Shown piece by piece: positions 1-8,227 of a stretch of 64,000 nt of DNA. Position 1 is the first letter of the stretch, and each line of letters starts with the position of its first letter. Both the position numbers and the translations under genes were made by a program. The notes under the pieces were generated by a model that worked only from the letters and a program-made list of their open reading frames with translations, was not told the DNA's origin and ran no database searches. The stretch spans positions 62,001 to 126,000 of the forward strand of contig NZ_JAAEHL010000014.1 of the NCBI RefSeq assembly GCF_010614725.1, read 5' to 3'. This stretch comes from Flavobacterium ajazii. Its GTDB lineage: Bacteria; Bacteroidota; Bacteroidia; Flavobacteriales; Flavobacteriaceae.

Positions 1-80
1 ATTGTATTTTTGGGAGTAAGAGGTCTGAAAGAAAAGAAAATTAAAAAGAATAAATACAAAAACGGTTTGTCTTACTCTCA

Positions 81-608
81 TTAATTAAAACTGTTTTTTA
101 CAATTGTTTTTAATTCATTATCAAATTCCGGATTTGAAATTTCATTTTTTTCTAAATCAAAATTTGCATTGAAAGAAGGTAATGAAAAAAGGCCTTTAAT
201 CTGGGCGCCGTATCTTGGGAAAGCAGTTTTTGCAATTTCTAAAACCGAAGCGCCGCCTCTTGCTCCCGGAGAAGTTGCCATCAAAAGCATTGGTTTTTGC
301 TGAAATACATCTTTAAGGATTCTGGAGCTCCAGTCGAATACGTTTTTAAAAGCAGCCGAATAATTTCCATTATTTTCAGCCAAAGAAACAACCAGAATAT
401 CTGCGCTTTCTAATTTATTAAGGAACGATTTTGCGATTTCATGCTGTCCAATTTCTTTTTCCAGATCAACACTGAACAAAGGCATTGCGAAATCATTTAA
501 ATCTAAAACTTCTACTTGTGCATTATCAAATTGATTTGCAGCATATGTTGCTAAGTGCTTATTAATAGAATGTTGGCTGTTACTCCCTGCAAAGGCTATA
601 ATTTTCAT
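81..608 (-). CDS. NADPH-dependent FMN reductase family protein
   Basis: This 175-residue protein has a flavodoxin-like fold and probably reduces FMN or quinones with NAD(P)H in the cytoplasm. The N-terminal strand is followed by the phosphate-binding segment AGSNSQHSIN (about residues 7-16), and residues 75-95 carry the loop ending GNYSAAFKNVFDW that is typical of the FMN_red family, where it contacts the flavin. The segment SPGARGG near residue 113 is also characteristic. The length fits the family norm of 170-200. The ATG at 608 leaves a complete first strand. The gene lies downstream of the 485-residue gene on the same strand, separated from it by a terminator hairpin, so it probably has its own promoter. 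The physiological substrate cannot be told from sequence. Confidence 0.85.
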   Translation of the reverse strand: MKIIAFAGSNSQHSINKHLATYAANQFDNAQVEVLDLNDFAMPLFSVDLEKEIGQHEIAKSFLNKLESADILVVSLAENNGNYSAAFKNVFDWSSRILKDVFQQKPMLLMATSPGARGGASVLEIAKTAFPRYGAQIKGLFSLPSFNANFDLEKNEISNPEFDNELKTIVKNSFN

Positions 609-690
609 GGTTTTATTTTTTATTAAAAGTACTAAAAATTAAATTATAATGTAGAACGCAGTAAAACGAAATAAATTTTGAAAAAAAAGA

Positions 691-727
691 AAAGTCCAAA
701 AAAAGAGTTGTTCCTTTTTTGGACTTT
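691..727 (-). terminator. Intrinsic terminator of the 756-2213 gene
   Basis: Perfect 13-bp inverted repeat: arms 691-703 (aaagtccaaaaaa) and 715-727, loop of 11. Read on the minus strand it follows the stop at 756 and is followed by a T-rich tract (plus-strand A run at 681-690), the classical rho-independent layout. Confidence 0.75.
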
Positions 728-755
728 ATATGATTTTGAATAAATAAAATTTGCT

Positions 756-2213
756 TTAACCTTGTTTTAATTCTTTTTCCGGATGATAACCAAAAAGGTG
801 GTGTTCTTTTATCATTTCGGCAACTCCGGAAGGAAGCATTGATTCCCAGCCAGGTTTTCCCTGACCAATCATTTTTAATACTTCACGTGAGAACACGTTT
901 AGGATATCAGGATTGTAGTCTACAATATCAACTACTTTTCCGTTGAATTTGAAGAATTTGTACAATTCTTTCATTCTTGGATGTACTTTCAGATTGTCAG
1001 AAGTGATAATTTCGCCATCTTCACCGAGCATTGGATATAAAAATACTTTCATATCGCGGTAGAATAATTTTCCAAAGGCTTCAAGGATTCCTCCACTTAA
1101 ATGGCGGTAATACTTTTCGTCAAAAATATCAACTAAATTATTTACACCCATTGCAAGTCCCATACGTGCTTTGGTATAATTAGAAAAATATTCAACTACT
1201 TTGTAATATTCCTGAAAATTAGAAATCATAACGGTTTGTCCTAATGCACAAAGCAACTCGGCTCTGTCCATAAAATCACGTTCATCAATTTCTCCGTCAG
1301 AACGTAAATTTGAAAGCGTAATTTCAAAAACCACCAAAGTATTGTCTTTTTCAACTTTGTTTTCTTCGAGAAACATTTTTAATGATTTCTCATACATATC
1401 AAGATTTACATTGGTAACAGGGCGGAAACTCCCTCTGAAAGCAAGAAGGTTTTTCTTGTATAAAACGGCAGCCGGTAAAACGTTTTTCCCTTCAGGATTA
1501 AACATTACGGCATCAGTCATACCATTTTTAACCAGTTGTAAACTCATCAAACGATTGTCAACATCGGCGAAACGAGGTCCAGAGAAGTTAATTGTATCAA
1601 TTTCAAGCTGATCTTTGTCTAAGTGATCGTATAAATAACGGAGCAATCTCTTAGGGTCATTATATTTGTAGAAAGCACCGTAAATCAGGTTAACTCCTAA
1701 AATCCCCAGCGTTTCCTGTTGTAATCGGGCATCTGTTTCTTTAAAACGAATGTGAAGAATAATTTCGTTATAAGCTTCGTCAGGTTCAATCTGGTATCTG
1801 ATTCCAACCCAGCCATGACCTTTAAATTGTTTGGCAAAATCTATAGTGGCAACAGTATTGGCGTAACTGAAAAAGAGTTTATTTGGGTGTTTTTCACGGC
1901 TCAGACGCTCTTCAATTAGTTCACCTTCAAAAGTTAACATTTTTTTGAGGCGATTTTCGGTAACATATCGTCCATCGCTTTCTACCCCATAAACAGCATC
2001 ACTGAAATCTTTATCATAAGCAGACATTGCTTTTGCAATTGTTCCTGATGAACCTCCGGATCTGAAAAAGTGTCTCACAGTTTCCTGTCCGGCGCCAATT
2101 TCAGCAAAAGTTCCGTAAATATTTTCGTTTAAATTAATGCGTAGTGCTTTGTCTTTTATAGAAGGAATCTGAGCGATGACCTTGTCACCTTTGAGTTTTA
2201 TTTCTGTGCCCAT
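756..2213 (-). CDS. Conserved uncharacterised 485-residue protein
   Basis: I do not recognise a characterised family. The protein is soluble, with no signal peptide or membrane segment, and is mixed alpha/beta in character. The N-terminal part holds a glycine-rich stretch (about residues 36-58, FAEIGAGQETVRHFFRSGG) that looks like a nucleotide- or substrate-binding loop. The C-terminal part has a run resembling a short dinucleotide or phosphate site (LGEDGEIITSDNLKVHPR). The body is well formed and uninterrupted with good Flavobacterium codon use, so it is a real gene. I recall that proteins of this size and start are conserved in Flavobacteriaceae, sometimes with doubtful automatic names, and I assign none. 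It starts with ATG at 2213, divergent from the metallo-hydrolase at 2305. Confidence 0.6.
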   Translation of the reverse strand: MGTEIKLKGDKVIAQIPSIKDKALRINLNENIYGTFAEIGAGQETVRHFFRSGGSSGTIAKAMSAYDKDFSDAVYGVESDGRYVTENRLKKMLTFEGELIEERLSREKHPNKLFFSYANTVATIDFAKQFKGHGWVGIRYQIEPDEAYNEIILHIRFKETDARLQQETLGILGVNLIYGAFYKYNDPKRLLRYLYDHLDKDQLEIDTINFSGPRFADVDNRLMSLQLVKNGMTDAVMFNPEGKNVLPAAVLYKKNLLAFRGSFRPVTNVNLDMYEKSLKMFLEENKVEKDNTLVVFEITLSNLRSDGEIDERDFMDRAELLCALGQTVMISNFQEYYKVVEYFSNYTKARMGLAMGVNNLVDIFDEKYYRHLSGGILEAFGKLFYRDMKVFLYPMLGEDGEIITSDNLKVHPRMKELYKFFKFNGKVVDIVDYNPDILNVFSREVLKMIGQGKPGWESMLPSGVAEMIKEHHLFGYHPEKELKQG

Positions 2214-2278
2214 TTTATTTTAAATAGATTTGTTACAAAGTTAGTAAATTAGCGCTCTAATGAAAGAGAAATAATCCC

Positions 2279-2286
2279 TATTTTTG
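2279..2286 (+). promoter_or_regulatory. Candidate -7 box (TAnnTTTG) of the 2305 gene
   Basis: TATTTTTG matches the Bacteroidota sigma-ABfr -7 consensus TAnnTTTG and ends 18 nt before the proposed start codon. I see no convincing -33 TTTG at the right spacing, so this is a weak call. Confidence 0.3.
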
Positions 2287-2304
2287 TAAAAAAATCAAGT
2301 TCAG

Positions 2305-3069
2305 TTGAAGATCTATTTTTTAGGTACCGGTACTTCACAAGGCATTCCCATTATTGGGATTGACCATCCTGTTTGCAAAAGTTTAGATGCTAAAGATAAA
2401 AGGCTTCGTGTATCTGTCTGGATTACATGGAACGAACACTCGTATGTTATAGACTGCGGCCCCGATTTCAGGCAGCAAATGCTTTCCTGTGGATGTCGTA
2501 AACTCGATGCTATTTTGTTTACGCATGAACATGCTGATCATACTGCGGGTCTGGATGATATTCGTCCTTATAACTTCAGGCAGGGAGAAATTCCTGTTTA
2601 TGCGCATCAGCGTGTGATTGATAATCTCAGAAAACGTTTTGATTATGTTTTCGAAACGGTAAACAAATATCCGGGTGCACCAAGTGTGAAAACTATAGAA
2701 GTGATTAACAATAAACCTTTTGCCATTGGAGACAAAATGGCTATCCCAATAAATGTAATGCATGGCGATTTACAGGTTTTTGGTTACCGAATTGATGATT
2801 TTGCTTATTTAACGGATGTAAAAACAATCGAAAAAGCTGAAACTGAAAAATTAAAAAACCTGAAAGTTTTGGTTGTGAATGCTTTACGTGTTGAACCTCA
2901 TGATACCCATTTTAATTTACAGGAAGCACTTGATTTTATCAATTTAATCAAGCCCGAAAAAGCCTATCTGACACACATCAGCCACGTTTTAGGGTTCCAT
3001 GAAGAAGTACAAAAGCAGCTTCCTGAAAATGTTTTCCTGGCTTATGATAATTTAGAAATTACAATTTAA
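2305..3069 (+). CDS. MBL-fold metallo-hydrolase, PhnP-like
   Basis: A 254-residue metallo-beta-lactamase-fold hydrolase, probably a cytoplasmic phosphodiesterase of the PhnP type. The start MKIYFLGTGTSQGIP is the usual first strand and GTGTSxG loop of this group. The di-metal motif HEHADH sits at residues 74-79, followed by TAGLDDIR as in PhnP proteins. Later ligands are plausible: MHGD near 154, D165-A-Y-LTD, and THISH near 226. The start codon appears to be TTG: no ATG fits, and the strand must begin here. A small envelope protein gene follows 12 nt downstream and is probably co-transcribed. The substrate is unknown; RNase Z or cyclic phosphodiesterase activity are alternatives. Confidence 0.85.
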   Translation: MKIYFLGTGTSQGIPIIGIDHPVCKSLDAKDKRLRVSVWITWNEHSYVIDCGPDFRQQMLSCGCRKLDAILFTHEHADHTAGLDDIRPYNFRQGEIPVYAHQRVIDNLRKRFDYVFETVNKYPGAPSVKTIEVINNKPFAIGDKMAIPINVMHGDLQVFGYRIDDFAYLTDVKTIEKAETEKLKNLKVLVVNALRVEPHDTHFNLQEALDFINLIKPEKAYLTHISHVLGFHEEVQKQLPENVFLAYDNLEITI

Positions 3070-3081
3070 TTATACCTACAA

Positions 3082-3585
3082 ATGAAGAAATCCTTAATGC
3101 TTTATCTTTTCTTATTAGCAATTTTAATGAATATTTTTACTTATATGTTTTATAGCAGAGAAGTGAAATTTGAAAATGAACGATATGATAAAACAACTAA
3201 AAGGCTGAGAGATAGTATTGATTTAGTGTCAGTAAAATTATCAGATGCAGATTATTTTTCGCTTGAGCATAATGAAAACGCACAAAATTATTTTGATAAC
3301 AGTGCTTCGGGAGGAAAAGTAATTTTGTACGAAAAACTGATTCCTGCGGTAACTGAAAAGCTATTAGATTTAAACGAAAATCCAAACGGAAATCCTTACA
3401 CAGGTCAGGATATTATTGACGGTAAAAAATTTATCATTAATAAAATAAAAGTCTTAAACCATCGATGGATTATTGCTGATTACAGCAATGGGGAATTATG
3501 GGGAGAAGTGTTGTTGAAATACTTTGTTGACGATAAAGAAAATATAACTTTTGAAGTAAATCAAAACTGGTTATATCAAAAGTAA
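3082..3585 (+). CDS. Hypothetical membrane-anchored protein
   Basis: A 167-residue protein with one N-terminal hydrophobic segment (about residues 4-22), then a charged region rich in lysine and aspartate that begins with a short coiled-coil-like stretch (residues 27-50). This suggests a signal anchor with a periplasmic domain. The central part has SASGGKVILYEKL and the motif NPYTGQDIIDGKKFIINKIKVLNHRWIIAD in pieces, which recalls hydrolase-associated small envelope proteins of Flavobacteriaceae, but I cannot name a family. It starts 12 nt after the metallo-hydrolase and ends before a bidirectional terminator. Confidence 0.65.
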   Translation: MKKSLMLYLFLLAILMNIFTYMFYSREVKFENERYDKTTKRLRDSIDLVSVKLSDADYFSLEHNENAQNYFDNSASGGKVILYEKLIPAVTEKLLDLNENPNGNPYTGQDIIDGKKFIINKIKVLNHRWIIADYSNGELWGEVLLKYFVDDKENITFEVNQNWLYQK

Positions 3586-3634
3586 AATAAGGATGGAAAG
3601 ATGATGTTTCAAATCTTAATCCTTTTAGAGAAAT

Positions 3635-3676
3635 AAAAAAGTGAGATGTAAATTTAAAACTACATCTCACTTTTTT
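3635..3676. terminator. Bidirectional terminator between convergent genes
   Basis: Perfect 16-bp stem, arms 3635-3650 (aaaaaagtgagatgta) and 3661-3676, loop of 10. It has A-tract/T-tract symmetry, so it can end transcription from both the 3082-3585 gene and the esterase gene. Confidence 0.85.
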
Positions 3677-3680
3677 ATTT

Positions 3681-4325
3681 TTACATCAAAAGCCAATTCT
3701 TAAAATCAAAGAAATTTTGAGGTGCAACTCCGTGACCGACAGGATATTCTTTGTATGTAACCGGAATATTTAGCTTTTCTAAAATTGAAGGCGTTTTTCT
3801 TGCCCATTCAATCGGAATAACCTGATCTACAGTTCCGTGTGAAGCGAATATTTTTAAGTTTTTGAAGTCGTTTTGTTCGAAATCCTGTTTGATAATTTCT
3901 TTATTGAAATACCCACTCATCGCAACAACCCGCTGAATTTTTTCAGGATAAGAAAGTGCTGTAGCATAACTTAAAATAGATCCCTGGCTGAACCCAATCA
4001 AAGTTACATTTTTAGCATCAATTGGATAATTTGCTACTAATTCATCAATAAAAGAGGCAATTACATCTCTGGAAACTTTGGCTTGTTCATTATCTGAAAA
4101 TTTATTCTGATCTGCATCAAAATTAATCGCATACCAGGCATAAGCACCGTATTGTAAATCGTAAGGTGCTCTTGCAGAAATTACATAATAATTATCAGGA
4201 AGTTCTGTAGCAAAAGAAAATAAATCAGCTTCATTGCTTCCGTATCCGTGCAATAGAAGTAACAATGGATTTTTATCTAAAATTACTTTTGGCTCCTGTA
4301 TTTTATATTCTAAAGATAGGTTCAT
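3681..4325 (-). CDS. Alpha/beta-hydrolase, phospholipase/carboxylesterase family
   Basis: A 214-residue serine hydrolase of the small esterase (YpfH/LysoPL) group, expected to cleave short acyl or choline esters in the cytoplasm. The oxyanion motif HGYGSNE is at residues 26-32, the nucleophile elbow GFSQGS has Ser113, a charge-relay Asp lies in the segment GTVDQVIP, and the catalytic His is in GHGVAPQ near the C-terminus. I start at the ATG at 4325. The frame is open upstream to 4394, but those 23 codons translate an intergenic repeat tract (GGAATTT units) and do not look like protein. The 114-residue membrane protein gene lies upstream on the same strand. Confidence 0.87.
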   Translation of the reverse strand: MNLSLEYKIQEPKVILDKNPLLLLLHGYGSNEADLFSFATELPDNYYVISARAPYDLQYGAYAWYAINFDADQNKFSDNEQAKVSRDVIASFIDELVANYPIDAKNVTLIGFSQGSILSYATALSYPEKIQRVVAMSGYFNKEIIKQDFEQNDFKNLKIFASHGTVDQVIPIEWARKTPSILEKLNIPVTYKEYPVGHGVAPQNFFDFKNWLLM

Positions 4326-4345
4326 TTTTTTAATGGTAAAATGTA

Positions 4346-4395
4346 AATTGTGAATTGTAAAAGTGGGTCTCAGTTTTGGAATTTGGAATTTCAAA
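4346..4395. repeat. 7-bp-periodic intergenic repeat tract
   Basis: TTTGGAA at 4375-4381 and 4382-4388 followed by TTTCAAA at 4389-4395 is an exact 7-nt period. Just before it AATTGTG (4346-4352) and AATTGTA (4353-4359) repeat with the same period. The same GGAATTT core forms the inverted repeat at 9363-9409. Confidence 0.5.
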
Positions 4396-4406
4396 AATTG
4401 AATTTA

Positions 4407-4733
4407 TTATCCTATAGATTTAAACCATTTTTGAAATAATTCCCCAACCAAAGGAATTGGTTTTGTCTGTCCCTGAATGGCATTGAAAATACCGAAAGTC
4501 CAAAGAATCGAAATACATATCCACATTGGAAAAGTGATAAAAAAACTGTCGAAATTACTAATAATGGCTCCGAAAGAAATGAAGGTTAGAGACAATCCTA
4601 ACGATTGGCGAATATGAAAAGAAGCAAAACTGTTTTTGTTTTCAGCGTTCATTGACATAGCGATTAAAACACCAATGATTAAAATATAACTGGTAATCGC
4701 AATTGATTTTCCTTCTTCGATTGTATTATTCAT
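4407..4733 (-). CDS. Small integral membrane protein, DUF4870-like
   Basis: A protein of about 108 residues with three hydrophobic segments (roughly residues 14-30, 45-62 and 66-88) separated by short loops containing FASFHIRQSLGL. The layout, with a leading acidic stretch, a HIRQ-type loop between helices and a C-terminal PLVGELFQKWF amphipathic tail, matches the DUF4870/Tic20-like small membrane proteins of Bacteroidota. No enzymatic residues are evident. I chose the ATG at 4733 (MNNTIEEGKS), since it clears the stop of the upstream dihydroorotase-like gene; the alternative ATG at 4751 would overlap it. Function unknown. Confidence 0.7.
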   Translation of the reverse strand: MNNTIEEGKSIAITSYILIIGVLIAMSMNAENKNSFASFHIRQSLGLSLTFISFGAIISNFDSFFITFPMWICISILWTFGIFNAIQGQTKPIPLVGELFQKWFKSIG

Positions 4734-4737
4734 TTTA

Positions 4738-5988
4738 TTATTTTGTAACAAGTTGATTTTGATTTAAAATTCCGTAGACAGAACCCTTGATTTCAGTTCC
4801 TAAAAAAGCAGAATTTTTAGATTTTGAAAGAATATTTTCTTTCGTAAAAGTTGATTTTCCTTCAGGAGTAAATAAAGTTAAATTAGCTTTAGCACCTTCT
4901 TCGATTGTATTGCTGTCAATACCGAAAACAATTCTTGCTGCAGTTAGCTTTGCAACAACGGTTTCTACAGGTAAAACAGTTAGTAGCGCTCCAAAAGCAC
5001 TTTCTAAACCAATAGTTCCGTTTTTAGCGGTATCAAATTCCATTTTTTTGAATTCGATATCAATTGGATTGTGGTCTGAAGTAATCAAATCGATTGTACC
5101 GTCGGCAATTCCGTTTAGCAAAGCTTGTCTGTCAACCTCAGTTCTTAGTGGAGGAGTAACTTTAAAGCGAGTGTCAAATCCATCCAGTTTTTCATCTGTT
5201 AAAACCAAATGATGAACAGATGCACTTGCGGTTACGTTTAAACCTTTTGCTTTTGCTTCCCGAATCAACTGAACCGATTTTGCTGTTGAAATAGTTGGAA
5301 TATGAAGCTTTCCACCAGTGTATTCCAGTAAAAATAAGTTTCTTGAAATTTGTAGTTCTTCAGCTAAATTCGGAATTCCTTTTAAACCTAATCTCGTAGA
5401 AACAATTCCTTCGTTAGCAACACCGTTTCCTTTAATGTTAGAGTCCTGTGAATAAGCAATTACCAATCCGTCGAAATCCTGCACGTACTGTAATGCAATT
5501 TTCAGGATGTTAGCGTTGTCGATGCTTTTATTATAATCTCCAAAAGCAATAGCTCCGGCTTTTTTCATGTCAAAAAGTTCAGCCATATCTTTTCCTTCGC
5601 TGCTTTTGGTTAAAGCTCCAATCGGAAAAATTTCTGTTGCAGAACCGTTTGCTTTATTTTTTACAAAATTTACCTGAGACTGATTGTCGATAATAGGGAA
5701 GGAGTTTGGCTGTAAACCAATTGCAGTAAAACCGCTTTTCGCAGCAACGTTTAATCCGTTAGCAATGGTTTCTCTGTCTTCGTAACCCGGTTCTCCCAGC
5801 GAAACGCTGCTGTCAAACCAACCCTGAGAAACATACAGATTATCGAATCGTACTACTTCTGCATCATCGTTTGGGAGCGAAACACCTATTTTTTCTATTA
5901 AACCATCTGCAATTAAAAGATCAACTGTCTGATTGTGAAACGGACTTTTTGAGTCGATAATTTTGGCGCTTTTGATGATTAGTTTCAT
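4738..5988 (-). CDS. Inactive dihydroorotase paralogue (amidohydrolase fold)
   Basis: A 416-residue protein aligning along its length with type I dihydroorotases: N-terminal beta domain (KLIIKSAKIID), the GWFDSSVSLGEPG segment at 56-68, SxHHLVLTDE near 270, TPPLR, DGTIDLITSDHNP and GLESAFG. In active enzymes the segment at 56-68 reads D-x-H-x-H-x-R-E-P-G. Here the two metal-binding histidines are Ser61 and Ser63 and the substrate-binding arginine is Gly65, so pyrimidine-ring hydrolysis is unlikely. It probably acts as a non-catalytic partner, as PyrC-prime proteins do for some aspartate transcarbamoylases, or has another role. The frame is open 46 codons further upstream, but homology begins at the ATG at 5988. 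It follows the BatA-like gene by 65 nt. Confidence 0.85.
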   Translation of the reverse strand: MKLIIKSAKIIDSKSPFHNQTVDLLIADGLIEKIGVSLPNDDAEVVRFDNLYVSQGWFDSSVSLGEPGYEDRETIANGLNVAAKSGFTAIGLQPNSFPIIDNQSQVNFVKNKANGSATEIFPIGALTKSSEGKDMAELFDMKKAGAIAFGDYNKSIDNANILKIALQYVQDFDGLVIAYSQDSNIKGNGVANEGIVSTRLGLKGIPNLAEELQISRNLFLLEYTGGKLHIPTISTAKSVQLIREAKAKGLNVTASASVHHLVLTDEKLDGFDTRFKVTPPLRTEVDRQALLNGIADGTIDLITSDHNPIDIEFKKMEFDTAKNGTIGLESAFGALLTVLPVETVVAKLTAARIVFGIDSNTIEEGAKANLTLFTPEGKSTFTKENILSKSKNSAFLGTEIKGSVYGILNQNQLVTK

Positions 5989-6053
5989 ATGTAGATATTT
6001 TTTGTCGTAAAATGTTTTTTGTAAAAAGTAAGATATTTTAAAAAACGTAAAAA

Positions 6054-7982
6054 CTATTTTACAAATTTTATAATAGCTATTTCTAATGCTAAAAATAACA
6101 GTGCAAAGATAACAAACCATTTCCAAATTTGGCTGTCAGTTCGTTCAGTTTGTAAGGTATTAAAAATGGTCGAAATTGTATCGGCGGTTTTAAAATCTGA
6201 AACTACATTTGTATTTACCTGATTCAAATCGCTTTCGGTTCTTTTGTAATTAAAACTGATGTTTTCAACCCATTCTTTTTTGTCGAAAACACCATAGTTT
6301 CCAGCTGTTTCAGGATAATCATTAAACGTTAATTTTACTTTATTATTTAAAATCTGCTGAATTGGAATAAACTGGTCTTCTGTTCCTTTTACTTCCAGAA
6401 TAGCATCTTTTGTCAATAAAATATCCACAAAATAAGGCTGATTATTACCAATTGTCAGAGCATTTACACCGGTTTTCTGATTTTTTTGAGCAATTTTATA
6501 AAATAATGGAACAATTAAAGGCGATTGCTGGAAATTAGAATTCGTACTATTTATAGGAGCTGTAAAAACTGTTGTTCCCGAAACCTGATTTTGAACAGAA
6601 GTTACAAAAGCAGTCTGGTCTTCAAATGAAAGTACAGCCGGATATGGACTCGAAACAGCAAATGAACTGTTTACTTTCGGATACTGGAAATTCGTTATTT
6701 TATTTTCGAAAACTCCTGAAAATAAAGGATGATCGAAATTAATTTTAGTGATTAATTTGCTGTTGTTTTCTAAATTTCTGAATTGAATTTTTCCGAAACT
6801 GCTTAAAAATGTATTTAAATTAGAAATCGAAGTTTTCTCAGAAGGAATTACAACCAGATTTCCTCCTTTGGAAACAAAAGCTTTTAAAGTTGTCTGCAAT
6901 GCCTGTGGAATATCGGTCAATTCGTTTAGAATAATAGTATTTTGTTTTTCTAAACTATTATAATCTAAAGCACTGATTGGATAATTGTTATAATTGAATT
7001 CTGTAGATGTATAAATTCGAGACAAGAAATTACTTTTTTCAGGTTCGCCAATGCTTATAACGTTTGTTTTTTTGTTTTTAGAAATACTGAAAAATAACTT
7101 GTTATCATAAGTTAAACCGTTGTCTTCAATTGTAACATATCCATGAAAAGCTTCTTTTGGAATAGTAAAATTGATTTTCTTTTTCTTTGTGTCAAAATTG
7201 ATAATCGTTTTTGCAATCAGTTTATTCTGATTGTATAAAGCTGTAGATACTGGTTTGAAATCTTCGCCATAAGCCGATAAATTAATTCCAATTTCATAGA
7301 AGTTTTCTAAAGTCTGATTGATGTAAACGCTGTCAATCGAAATATTGTTTTTTTGCTCGGCCTCAGGAACTATGAAATAAGGTTTTTCTTCAAAATCAAT
7401 GTTTTTTACATCTTTTTCAGCCAAACCTACAGCGTCACTAATAATGACAATATCTTTTTTATTGGCTGATTTGTGAGCTTTTATTTTTGCTAAAATTGAA
7501 GAAAGTTCAAATGGAGTGGCGCTGTATTTTAAATTTTGTAAAGCACTTTTAGATGATTTAATATCGGTATTCCAAAAGTTTTCGGTATTGGTCAAAAGAG
7601 AAAACTGGGCAGTTTCAGGCGTATTTTCCAGTAATTCCTGAACAGCACGTTTTAATAGTTCTCCTTTTTTACCTTTTGCCTGCATACTGAATGAATTATC
7701 CAGAACGATATACATTTCGTTTGAAGCATTTTTACTGTCTTTTGCTTCAAAAAAAGGCTGGGCGAAAGCGATAATTGCACAGGTTAGAAGCAATAAACGG
7801 GTTGTCAGCAATAAGCGTTTTTTGATTTTAGAACTTTTACGGGTTTGAACAGCAAGTTCTTTTAAGAAGCGGACATTGGTAAAATAAGAGGTCTTAAAAC
7901 GCCGTAATTGAAATAAATGAACCAAAACTGGAACAATCAACAAAAACAGAAAGTATAGAATTTCGGGATGTTTAAAATGCAT
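6054..7982 (-). CDS. BatA-like vWA-domain membrane protein
   Basis: A 642-residue inner-membrane protein. It opens with the BatA signature (FKHPEILYFLFLL, then HLFQLRRFKTSYFTNVRFL), which forms two membrane helices with a short basic loop (residues 1-80). A von Willebrand A domain follows, with the MIDAS motif DNSFS near residue 92. The middle is a long extracytoplasmic beta-rich part, and a last transmembrane helix (about 620-640) ends the chain. Proteins like this occur in aerotolerance (Bat) operons, but here it stands alone with the dihydroorotase-like gene, without moxR or batB-E. The DxSxS metal site is intact, so ligand binding is plausible. Partner unknown. Confidence 0.85.
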   Translation of the reverse strand: MHFKHPEILYFLFLLIVPVLVHLFQLRRFKTSYFTNVRFLKELAVQTRKSSKIKKRLLLTTRLLLLTCAIIAFAQPFFEAKDSKNASNEMYIVLDNSFSMQAKGKKGELLKRAVQELLENTPETAQFSLLTNTENFWNTDIKSSKSALQNLKYSATPFELSSILAKIKAHKSANKKDIVIISDAVGLAEKDVKNIDFEEKPYFIVPEAEQKNNISIDSVYINQTLENFYEIGINLSAYGEDFKPVSTALYNQNKLIAKTIINFDTKKKKINFTIPKEAFHGYVTIEDNGLTYDNKLFFSISKNKKTNVISIGEPEKSNFLSRIYTSTEFNYNNYPISALDYNSLEKQNTIILNELTDIPQALQTTLKAFVSKGGNLVVIPSEKTSISNLNTFLSSFGKIQFRNLENNSKLITKINFDHPLFSGVFENKITNFQYPKVNSSFAVSSPYPAVLSFEDQTAFVTSVQNQVSGTTVFTAPINSTNSNFQQSPLIVPLFYKIAQKNQKTGVNALTIGNNQPYFVDILLTKDAILEVKGTEDQFIPIQQILNNKVKLTFNDYPETAGNYGVFDKKEWVENISFNYKRTESDLNQVNTNVVSDFKTADTISTIFNTLQTERTDSQIWKWFVIFALLFLALEIAIIKFVK

Positions 7983-8227
7983 TCTGGCTTCGATTTACTT
8001 CGCTACGTTTTGTTTTTGCGAAGATGCAGGTTCAAAAATACAAATTAAAATTATTAAACCACATACGTTCAGATAAGAGATTGTAAGTAAAAATAATTCG
8101 AGGGTTAGATTAATTTAAAGCTTATATCTGAAATTTAAATAAACTGAAAATGTAACTTTTCTGATTTTATTTGTAACAATGAGAAAGATATTAATGTGTA
8201 TTTTAGCTCATTAAAAAAAACTAAACT

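Noticed and set aside
1..80. Inverted repeat GAGTAAG (14-20)/CTTACTC (71-77) as a terminator
   Set aside because: Seven base pairs with a 50-nt loop and no T tract in the right place; too weak to call.
1342..1611. Plus-strand open frame of 89 codons within the 756-2213 gene
   Set aside because: Antisense shadow of a real gene with no homology-like composition. The same holds for the other antisense frames inside genes.
5989..6126. N-terminal extension of 46 residues on the dihydroorotase-like protein
   Set aside because: It overlaps the 3' end of the BatA-like gene and is hydrophobic noise; homology begins at the ATG at 5988.
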